A DNA stretch of 62,764 nucleotides from CAYOYK01 sp964408185 (GTDB lineage: Bacteria; Bacillota; Clostridia; Christensenellales; Aristaeellaceae), in contig CAYOYK010000013.1 in assembly GCA_964408185.1 (NCBI GenBank), positions 1 to 62,764 of the forward strand, in the 5' to 3' direction. The position numbers and the translations under genes were made by a program. The notes beneath the pieces are model-generated. The model ran no database searches. It saw nothing but the letters and a program-made list of their open reading frames with translations, and had not been told where the DNA came from. Every line of letters begins with the position of its first letter. Position 1 is the first letter of the stretch. Positions 40,103-47,358 of this stretch are shown here, piece by piece.

Positions 40103-41326
40103 TCAGTCGGGATCGCCCGCCTGATTTTTGTACGCCATGGGCGTTTTGCCCGTTTCGCGCTTGAACAGGGCGCAAAAGTAGCTGGTGCTGGACAGCCCCA
40201 AATCCTCGCAGACGTCCTGCAGCGACTTGGAGGTGTTTTGCAGCAGCACCTTGGCGCGCTCAATTTTGAGCGCCGTAAGATAGTCGCTGATGGAAACGCC
40301 CATTTCGCGGCTGAACTTGGTGGAGAGATAGTTGCTGTTGTAGCCCACGGCGTGGGACAGCTCCCGCAGCGTGACGCGCCGATTGAGGTGCAGCTCCAAA
40401 AAGCTGACGCAGGCCTGCACCTCCTTGGAGCGGCCGCCGGACAGCTTGTATTTGCGCACGCGCTCCGTGAAATCCCGAAACGCGTCCTGCGAGTACTGAT
40501 AGACCTGCGCGATGTTGTCCGCGTCCTCCATCATGCAGATGTAATAATCGGCCAGCGCGTAGGCGGAGGCCTCCGGCATGCCGCCGCGTATGGCGGCGCG
40601 TGTGATCAGCGTGACGCAGGATACCACCTCGTTTTTCGCGCTCCGCACGGGATCCTTGCGGCTGAGCACGCCCGGCGTGAGCTGATAGACGCCGTCCGGG
40701 TGCGTATAGGCGGTATTGCCCTCCTCCACCGCCTTGAAGATCTCACACTCCATCGCGTACACGCTTCCGCCGTCCGGCCGCTCATGGTCGAGATCCTCCT
40801 GCGCGCGGGTGAGCTTTTTCTCCGCGCTTTCCGGCGGGGCGATCATCTGAATATCCGCCAGCTCCAGCAGCTCGCCGCTGACGATGCGGTGCAGCATGCG
40901 TCCGTATTGCAGCAGCAGCGTATGCTGGATGACCGGCACGCTGCCCAGCAGCTTCAGCGCGTTTTGCACGGACTGAATGGGCAGCCGCAGCCCAGAAAGC
41001 GACTCGGACAGCGCGCGCTCCGAAAAGGGCGAGGTGAACGCGGGGCCGATTATATACACGCCCGTCAACGCGTCGCCCGCATGGCGCGGCACCGCGAGCG
41101 TCACCATGGCGGCGCGGTCGGCGTTGAAGCCGGGCGCGCTGTTCGCGGCGCAATAGCGCCCGATCGATTCCAAACTGCCGCTGGTGCGCATCAGCGTATC
41201 AAGCTGCTCCGCGTTCTCCGATGTGGCGCTGATGAGCCGCATGTCCGCGTCAAACTGCCACAGGCTCAGCCCCGAACAGCTCAGGAATTCGCCAAAGACC
41301 TCCAGCTTGGTTTGCAGCTCAATCAT
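40103..41326 (-). CDS. AraC-family transcriptional regulator with a large N-terminal sensor
   Basis: The 407-residue protein has a C-terminal double helix-turn-helix of about 100 residues (LHLNRRVTLRELSHAVGYNSNYLSTKFSREMGVSISDYL and LQDVCEDLGLSSTSYFCALFKRETGKTP). A sensor of about 290 residues precedes it, containing LTGVYIIGPAF, which has a counterpart (RYVLLGPVLL) in the second AraC protein at 54342. Its ATG overlaps the stop of the HPr-like gene by eight bases, so the two are translationally coupled. It faces the GPH transporter operon and probably controls it. AGGGAG lies seven bases upstream of the start. Confidence 0.88.
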   Translation of the reverse strand: MIELQTKLEVFGEFLSCSGLSLWQFDADMRLISATSENAEQLDTLMRTSGSLESIGRYCAANSAPGFNADRAAMVTLAVPRHAGDALTGVYIIGPAFTSPFSERALSESLSGLRLPIQSVQNALKLLGSVPVIQHTLLLQYGRMLHRIVSGELLELADIQMIAPPESAEKKLTRAQEDLDHERPDGGSVYAMECEIFKAVEEGNTAYTHPDGVYQLTPGVLSRKDPVRSAKNEVVSCVTLITRAAIRGGMPEASAYALADYYICMMEDADNIAQVYQYSQDAFRDFTERVRKYKLSGGRSKEVQACVSFLELHLNRRVTLRELSHAVGYNSNYLSTKFSREMGVSISDYLTALKIERAKVLLQNTSKSLQDVCEDLGLSSTSYFCALFKRETGKTPMAYKNQAGDPD

Positions 41327-41552
41327 CGACGAACTCCCTGAGCCTTTGCTCGTCCGCTTTGTTCTCGCAAACAATCTCCCCGTCCAGCGTGTTCCACCGT
41401 CCGCCCGCGTAATTTGCCGTCAGCACGAACAGGCAAAGCCGGCTTTTCAAATCAAGCGAGGTGTCCCCCTCCGTGCGGTAGATAACGTTGCCGTCGCACG
41501 CCCTGACGCGGGCGAAGAACCGCTCCAGATCGACGTTGTTTTTCAGGCGCAT
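41319..41552 (-). CDS. HPr/Crh-like small protein without histidine
   Basis: The 77-residue protein has the central signature of HPr-fold proteins: FFARVRACDGNVIYRTEGD, then LDLKSRLCLFVL, where Lys36-Ser37 aligns with the Ser46 kinase site of HPr (KSIMG). It has no histidine at all, so PEP/Enzyme I phosphorylation at His15 is impossible; it is Crh-like in that respect. AAGGAGGGG precedes the start. It is coupled to the AraC gene. A second such protein lies at 59708 next to a solute-binding protein gene. A role as coregulator of the adjacent AraC protein is inferred. Confidence 0.7.
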   Translation of the reverse strand: MRLKNNVDLERFFARVRACDGNVIYRTEGDTSLDLKSRLCLFVLTANYAGGRWNTLDGEIVCENKADEQRLREFVDD

Positions 41553-41585
41553 CGCTCTCCCCTCCTTTTTGTATGGAATAGACTC

Positions 41586-41724
41586 ATTATAAGGGAAAGA
41601 GCACGGCGGAAGTTGCGCTATGTTCGGATTGATATCGTCATGTTCATCTTATCACATACGTTATGAAAAAGCAAATAGATATCCGATAACGCCGATACGT
41701 GAAAAAGCGCGTTGTCCCTATAAT
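41586..41724. promoter_or_regulatory. Divergent promoters with AraC-type direct repeats
   Basis: TATAAT at 41719-41724 is the -10 for the rightward transporter operon, and TATAAT on the minus strand (plus 41586-41591) the -10 for the HPr-like/AraC operon. Between them, ATACGTTATGAAAAAGC (41656-41672) and ATACGTGAAAAAGC (41695-41708) form a direct repeat; the right copy sits over the missing -35. This is the usual geometry of AraC-family activation. Confidence 0.65.
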
Positions 41725-41751
41725 AAATCCTGTAAGAAGGGCGCATGGGAG

Positions 41752-43224
41752 GTGACAGAAACGATCTCTTTCCCGAAGCTGAATCAGGCGCGCTGGGACA
41801 GCAAAATCCACTCTCCCGACGTGCAGCGCAAGGAACGCTGGCTTGGCTTCTTCTTCGGGCCGGCGGGCATCGTGCTGATGAACGGCATCATCTCGACCTT
41901 CCTGAACCTGTTCTACACGGACGTGATGAGGGTCGGCAACGTCTGGCACGGGCTGTTTCTGCTGGTTTTCCCGATCGTCTCCAAGGCGCTGGACGCGGGC
42001 GTAAACCTGCTGATGGGCACGCTTGTGGAGCGGACGCGCTCCAAGCAGGGCAAGGCGCGCCCATGGGTGCTGCTGTCCATGCCGATGCTGGTCGTATCCA
42101 GCCTGCTGCTGTTTCTGGTGCCGCGCGCCTCCGAGCAGGAGCAGATCATCTGGATCGTCGTCAGCTACAACCTGTATTACGGCGTCGCGTACACCTGCTA
42201 CTCCATCGGGCACACGATGCTTGTGCCGCTGTCCACGCGCAACGTAAGGCAGCGCGACGGGCTGGCGATGCTCTCCAACATGGCGACGGGCATGATCCCC
42301 GGCTTTGTGGTGGCCATGCTGTTTCCGCTGCTGATTCGCCCGCTGATCGGCGTGGATCAGTCCAAATGGATCACCATGGCGGCGATTTTCAGCGCGATCA
42401 TGGTTCCCTGCGTGTTCGTGGAATATTTCTACACCAAGGAGCGCATCAGCGAGGAGACAGCCCCGTCGGCGCAATGCGCGGCGGGACGAAGCATCCGCGA
42501 GCAGGCGGCCGCGTGCGTCAAAAGCAAGTATTGGCTCATCATCATGGCTGTGATGGTGATCAACCAGATCTGCGCGGGGTTTCAGAACCAGAGCCTCGTG
42601 TACTACTGCGACTGGGTGCTGGGCAGCTACAACGACGGCGTAACGCAGACGCTCGTATCCGCCGTCGGCAACGCGCCGCTGGGCATCGGCATTTTTGTAA
42701 TGCTGCCGCTGGTGCGCAAATTCGGCAAGCGCAACGTGATGCTTGCGGGGCTTGCGGTGGAGCTTGTCGGCTCGGCCATCTTCCTAATTAATCCGACCAG
42801 CATGCCCGTTGTGCTGGCCGGGCTGATGATCCGCGCGTTCGGCGCGCTGCCGCTGACCTACACGCTGATGGCGATGATGGCGGACACGATGGATCACGTG
42901 GAATGGCGCGCGGGCTTTCGCTGCGACGGCTTCACGACCTCGCTGTACTCCATCATTTTCACGGTCGGCGCGGGGATCTCGCAGGGGCTCTTCAATCTGG
43001 GCAACAGCCTGAACGGCTACGTTCCCCCTACGGCGGACGGGTCGCTGACGGCGCAGTCCGAGGCGGTGCGGCAGTTCTTTGTGACGAGCTATGTGGGGAT
43101 CTACGCGGTCGGCTGCGCCGTCATGCTGCTGCTGTTCTGCTTCTATCGGCTCGATCGGGAGCTGCCGTCCATTCACGAGGACATCCAAGAACGAAACCAA
43201 TCGCAAGTCGCCGACGAGGCATAG
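41752..43224 (+). CDS. GPH-type (glycoside-pentoside-hexuronide:cation) sugar symporter
   Basis: The 490-residue membrane protein of the MFS/GPH group has about 12 hydrophobic segments. Family features are RWLGFFFGPAGIVLMNGIIS, FYTDVMRVGNVWHG, DAGVNLLMGTLVERTRSKQGKARPW (the conserved loop 2-3 motif) and MMADTMDHVEWRAGFRCDG. It carries a sugar or glycoside in with Na+ or H+. The GTG at 41752 is chosen because the in-frame extension to 41620 starts upstream of the -10 at 41719. It opens an operon with five hydrolase and binding-protein genes. Confidence 0.9.
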   Translation: MTETISFPKLNQARWDSKIHSPDVQRKERWLGFFFGPAGIVLMNGIISTFLNLFYTDVMRVGNVWHGLFLLVFPIVSKALDAGVNLLMGTLVERTRSKQGKARPWVLLSMPMLVVSSLLLFLVPRASEQEQIIWIVVSYNLYYGVAYTCYSIGHTMLVPLSTRNVRQRDGLAMLSNMATGMIPGFVVAMLFPLLIRPLIGVDQSKWITMAAIFSAIMVPCVFVEYFYTKERISEETAPSAQCAAGRSIREQAAACVKSKYWLIIMAVMVINQICAGFQNQSLVYYCDWVLGSYNDGVTQTLVSAVGNAPLGIGIFVMLPLVRKFGKRNVMLAGLAVELVGSAIFLINPTSMPVVLAGLMIRAFGALPLTYTLMAMMADTMDHVEWRAGFRCDGFTTSLYSIIFTVGAGISQGLFNLGNSLNGYVPPTADGSLTAQSEAVRQFFVTSYVGIYAVGCAVMLLLFCFYRLDRELPSIHEDIQERNQSQVADEA

Positions 43225-43257
43225 CGGCCCGCGCGCAACGGAAAGGAAGGCCAACGC

Positions 43258-45054
43258 ATGAGGAGCATCATCTGCAACCCCTTGAACATCGGCTATCGCT
43301 ACCAGTTCTACGACGATCCGCGCACGGGCCAAAAGAGCGTGGCGCGGGAGGCCGCCGACCCCTCGGTGATCCTCTTTCGGGAGCGGTACTATCTGTTCGC
43401 CTCCATGACGCTGGGCGTGTGGGCATCGGACGATCTGGCGCATTGGACGTATCACCGTCTGCCCGACGGCCTGCCCGGCTACGACTACGCGCCGGACGCG
43501 CGCGTGGTGGGCGATTGGGTGTACGTCTGCGCCTCGGCGCTGAACAGAAGCTGCGACTTCTATCGGACGCAGGATGTTGTGAACGGCCCCTACGAGCGCA
43601 TCGAGGGCAGCTTCCCCTTCTGGGACCCCAACCTGTTTGCGGACGACGACGGGCGGCTGTACTTCTATTGGGGCTGCAGCAGCGTGACGCCGCTGTGGGG
43701 CGTGGAGCTGGATGCGCGGACGCTCCGACCGCTCGGCGAAAAGCGCGTCCTGCTGGAGAGCCATCCGCTGGACTTCGGCTACGAGCGCAACGGCGAGGAA
43801 AACGCGCTCACGCCGCTCACCGACGAGGAGGTCGAAACGCGCTTTGCCGCCGTGTGCGCGCAGAAGCACATCGACCCCGCGACGCTGCCGCCGGACATGA
43901 TCGAGATGGGCAGGGGCTTTTTGAAGCAGACGCCCTACATCGAGGGCGCGTGGATGACCAAGCACGGCGGAAAATACTATCTGCAATACGCCGTAACGGG
44001 CACGCAGTTCAACGTGTACGCGGATGGCGTGGCGGCGGCGGATTCGCCGCTGGGGCCGTTTGCCGTGGCGAAGGACAACCCGTACTCGCTCAAGCTGGGC
44101 GGCTTCATCGAGGGCGCGGGGCACGGCTCGACGCTGGAGGACGCGCAGGGCGCGTGGTGGAAGGCGGCGACGCTGCGCGTCAGCGTCAACCATGTGTTCG
44201 AGCGCAGAATCGGGCTTTGGCCCGCGGGCTTTGACGAGGACGGCGCGCTGTTTGCCAATCAGCGCTATGGGGATTGGCCGCTTGACGTGGAGCGCGCGCG
44301 GGAAAACCCTTGGGCGCAGCCGGAATGGATGCTGCTGAGCTATCGCGCCAACGCGACCGCAAGCTCCGCCGCGGAGGGACACGCCGCGGCGCTCGCCACG
44401 GATGAAAACATCCGCACTTGGTGGCAGGCGGCCTCCGACGCGCCCGGAGCGTGGCTGGTGCTGGACTTGGGCAGGGAGATGGACGTTCGCGCCGTGCAGG
44501 TCAATTTCGCGGACGATACGCTTGCGGTGGCAACGCCGGGAGAAATCAACCGCGAGGCGGGACGGTACATCGACGAGGCGGAGCGTGCGACGCGCTGGCT
44601 GCTGGAAGCGTCAACAGACGGCCTGCGCTATGACACGCTGGCAGACAGGCGGGGCGGCGACGGTTCGCGCCCGCACGAGCTGATCGTCGCGGAGGACGGC
44701 GTTTGCACGCGGTATCTGCGCCTGACGATCGATTCCGTGCCCTTCGGCGCAGCGCCCTGCGTATCAGGGCTGCGCGCCTTCGGAACGGCGGAGGGCGACG
44801 CGCCGTCCGCGCCGATCTATCGCGCCGCGCGAACAGGCGAGCTGGACGCGAGGGTGGAGATCGCGGCCGGGGACGGCGCGACGGGTCATCTTGTGCTGTG
44901 GGGCAGCGCGCCGGACAAGCTGTACCATTGCCGCGAAACGTTTGAGCAAAGCGTTTGCGTCACCTCTCTCCTGCGGGGCGAAAAGGCGTTCTTCCGCGTG
45001 GACGCGTGGAACGAAAGCGGCATTGCGCAGGGCGAAACCATTCTGGAAGTTTAA
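43258..45054 (+). CDS. Glycoside hydrolase family 43 protein with C-terminal discoidin-like domain
   Basis: The 598-residue protein has a five-bladed beta-propeller with the GH43 triad: Asp34 (ADPSVI), Asp123 (WDPNLF) and Glu229 (YIEGAWM). A region from about 360 to 505 (ATASSAAEGHAAALATDENIRTWW, then RYLRLTIDSVP) is an F5/8 type C or CBM32-like domain. The tail resembles a fibronectin-like module (GHLVLWGSAPDKLYHCRE). GH43 enzymes are mostly beta-xylosidases, arabinofuranosidases and galactanases; the exact activity is unknown. No signal peptide is seen, so it acts on imported oligosaccharides. The SD GGAAAGGAAGG lies upstream. Confidence 0.9.
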   Translation: MRSIICNPLNIGYRYQFYDDPRTGQKSVAREAADPSVILFRERYYLFASMTLGVWASDDLAHWTYHRLPDGLPGYDYAPDARVVGDWVYVCASALNRSCDFYRTQDVVNGPYERIEGSFPFWDPNLFADDDGRLYFYWGCSSVTPLWGVELDARTLRPLGEKRVLLESHPLDFGYERNGEENALTPLTDEEVETRFAAVCAQKHIDPATLPPDMIEMGRGFLKQTPYIEGAWMTKHGGKYYLQYAVTGTQFNVYADGVAAADSPLGPFAVAKDNPYSLKLGGFIEGAGHGSTLEDAQGAWWKAATLRVSVNHVFERRIGLWPAGFDEDGALFANQRYGDWPLDVERARENPWAQPEWMLLSYRANATASSAAEGHAAALATDENIRTWWQAASDAPGAWLVLDLGREMDVRAVQVNFADDTLAVATPGEINREAGRYIDEAERATRWLLEASTDGLRYDTLADRRGGDGSRPHELIVAEDGVCTRYLRLTIDSVPFGAAPCVSGLRAFGTAEGDAPSAPIYRAARTGELDARVEIAAGDGATGHLVLWGSAPDKLYHCRETFEQSVCVTSLLRGEKAFFRVDAWNESGIAQGETILEV

Positions 45055-45071
45055 GACGGGAGGTTGCCAAC

Positions 45072-47339
45072 ATGACGGCAGAGCAAATCATCGGCGAGAT
45101 GACGCTGGAGGAAAAGGCTTCGCTGCTGAGCGGGCATGATTTCTGGACAAGCAAGGCGATTCCGCGGCTGGGTATCCCCGCCGTGATGATGTGCGACGGC
45201 CCCCACGGACTGCGCAAGCAGGTGGGCGAGGGCGATCATCTGGGCATCAACGAGAGCATCCAGACGGTGTGCTATCCCTCCGCCGCCGCGCTGGCCTGCT
45301 CCTTCGACCGTGAGGCGCTGGCGGCGCTTGGCGCGTCGCTGGGGCAGGAGTGTCAGGCGGAGCATGTGGGCATGCTGCTCGGCCCCGGTGTCAACATGAA
45401 GCGCAGCCCGCTGTGCGGCCGCAACTTTGAGTACTTCTCGGAGGATCCCTATCTGGCGGGCGAGCTGGGCGCGGCGTACATTCGCGCGCTGCAGGCGCAG
45501 GGCGTATCCGCGTGCGTGAAGCACTACGCCGCCAACTCGCAGGAGACGCGCCGCATGTCCTCGTCCTCGGATATGGACGAGCGCACGCTGCACGAAATCT
45601 ATCTGCCCGCCTTTGAAGCCGCCGTCAAGCAGGGCGGCGCGCGCGCCGTCATGTGCGCCTACAACGCGATCAACGGCACGTATTTGGCGGAGAACAAAAC
45701 GCTGCTGACGGACATATTGCGGGATAAATGGGGCTACCGCGGCATGGTCGTGACCGACTGGGGCGCGGTGAAGGATCGCGTGAAGGGCTTGCGCGCGGGG
45801 CTCGACTTGGAAATGCCGGGCGGCGCGGGCTGTCAGGACGCGGATATTGTGGAGGCCGTGCAAAGCGGCAAGCTGGACGAGAGCATCGTGGACGCCGCCG
45901 CGCGCAACGTGCTGCAATGGGTGCTGGACGACGCGGCGGCGCGCACGGACAACGCGGTAATCGACCGCACCGTCTGCGCCGAGCTGAGCGGGAAGCTCTC
46001 CGCCCAAAGCGCCGTGCTGCTGAAAAACGAGGACGGCATCCTTCCGCTGTCCGCTCAAAGCGCCGTCGCCCTCCTCGGCGAGTTTGCCGACGCGCCGCGC
46101 TATCAGGGCGCAGGCTCCAGCCATATCAACGTCGCGCATGTTGTTTCCGCGTGCGAGGCGGCAAAGCGGCGCGGTCTGCCCTGCACCTATGCGAGGGGCT
46201 ACGACACGCACTCGGCGGGCGAGCAAGAGGACGCGGCGCTGCTGTCGGAGGCCGTCGAGGCCGCGAGGAGCGCGGAGGTCGCCGTCGTGTTCGCGGGGCT
46301 GCCGGACGCGGCGGAAACCGAGGGCGCGGACAGGACGACCCTCGAATTGCCCGCCAACCAGAACGCGCTGATCGAAGCGGTGGCGCAGGCCAACCCGCGC
46401 ACGATCGTCGTGCTGCATCAGGGCGCGCCGGTCACGCTGCCGTGGCTTGACCGCGTCAAGGGACTGCTGACACTGTATCTTGGCGGCCAGCAGGTGGGCG
46501 AAGCCGCCGTGCGGCTGCTTTGGGGCGAGGAGAATCCCTCCGGCCGTTTGGCCGAAACGTGGCCGCTCCGCTTGGAGGATACGCCCGCGTTCCTGAACTT
46601 CCCCGACGAGCGCGGCGTGGTTCGCTACTGCGAGCGCGTCTACATCGGCTACCGCTGGTACGACAAGAAGAAGCTGGATGTTCGGTTTCCCTTCGGCTTC
46701 GGGCTGTCCTACACGGACTTTCGCTACGGCGATCTGACGCTCAGCCAAACCGACATGGCGGACACGGACACGCTCACGGTATCCTGCCGCGTCCGAAACA
46801 CGGGAAGCCGCGCGGGCGCGGAGGTCGTGCAGCTCTATGTCGGTGATGTGGAAAGCAGCGTGGGCAGACCCGTGCGGGAGCTTCGCAGCTTTGAAAAGGT
46901 CGCGCTTGCGCCCGGTCAGGAAACGACCGTGGCCTTTGCGCTGTCGAGGCGGGACTTCGCGTATTACGAAACGGAGATTCACGACTGGCATGTGGAAACG
47001 GGCGCGTTCCGAATCGAAATCGGCGCGTCTAGCCGCGATATTCGCCTGACGGAGACGGTGACGGTGACCGCCGCAAGGGCGCTGCCCGTTGTGCTCACGG
47101 AAGGCTCGACCATCGGCGAGATTATGCAAACCGAGAAGGGGCGCGCCTTTGTGCAGCGCATGATGGCCTCCTCCGCCAGCCACGCGGGCGGCGGCGCGGA
47201 GCAGACCGCGCACATGGGCGAAGCGGCGGCCGTCGCCATGCGGGACACCATGATGGGCATGCCGCTCATCTCGCTGGTCACATTTGGGCGTATGACGCGG
47301 GCGCAGCTGCGCGATTTGCTGACCGAACTGAACGCGTAA
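45072..47339 (+). CDS. Glycoside hydrolase family 3 (beta-glucosidase/beta-xylosidase-like)
   Basis: The 755-residue enzyme has the normal GH3 order. The (beta/alpha)8 domain (about 1-290) carries MMCDGPHGLRKQ, CVKHYAANSQE and the nucleophile Asp229 in VVTDWGAV. The alpha/beta sandwich carries AETEGADRTTLELP with the probable acid/base Glu, and a fibronectin-type III domain (about 570-690) follows. The C-terminal tail (about 700-755) is an unusual extension rich in Met, MMASSASHAGGG. No signal peptide is present. GGGAGG lies eight bases upstream of ATG 45072. Confidence 0.93.
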   Translation: MTAEQIIGEMTLEEKASLLSGHDFWTSKAIPRLGIPAVMMCDGPHGLRKQVGEGDHLGINESIQTVCYPSAAALACSFDREALAALGASLGQECQAEHVGMLLGPGVNMKRSPLCGRNFEYFSEDPYLAGELGAAYIRALQAQGVSACVKHYAANSQETRRMSSSSDMDERTLHEIYLPAFEAAVKQGGARAVMCAYNAINGTYLAENKTLLTDILRDKWGYRGMVVTDWGAVKDRVKGLRAGLDLEMPGGAGCQDADIVEAVQSGKLDESIVDAAARNVLQWVLDDAAARTDNAVIDRTVCAELSGKLSAQSAVLLKNEDGILPLSAQSAVALLGEFADAPRYQGAGSSHINVAHVVSACEAAKRRGLPCTYARGYDTHSAGEQEDAALLSEAVEAARSAEVAVVFAGLPDAAETEGADRTTLELPANQNALIEAVAQANPRTIVVLHQGAPVTLPWLDRVKGLLTLYLGGQQVGEAAVRLLWGEENPSGRLAETWPLRLEDTPAFLNFPDERGVVRYCERVYIGYRWYDKKKLDVRFPFGFGLSYTDFRYGDLTLSQTDMADTDTLTVSCRVRNTGSRAGAEVVQLYVGDVESSVGRPVRELRSFEKVALAPGQETTVAFALSRRDFAYYETEIHDWHVETGAFRIEIGASSRDIRLTETVTVTAARALPVVLTEGSTIGEIMQTEKGRAFVQRMMASSASHAGGGAEQTAHMGEAAAVAMRDTMMGMPLISLVTFGRMTRAQLRDLLTELNA

Positions 47340-47358
47340 GAACACGGAGGCATTGACT

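Noticed and set aside
40089..40128. Terminator between the DUF5060 gene and AraC
   Set aside because: The GCGGGCGAT/ATCGCCCGC stem is followed by CTGA before the T-run and overlaps the AraC coding end, so I do not list it as a firm feature.
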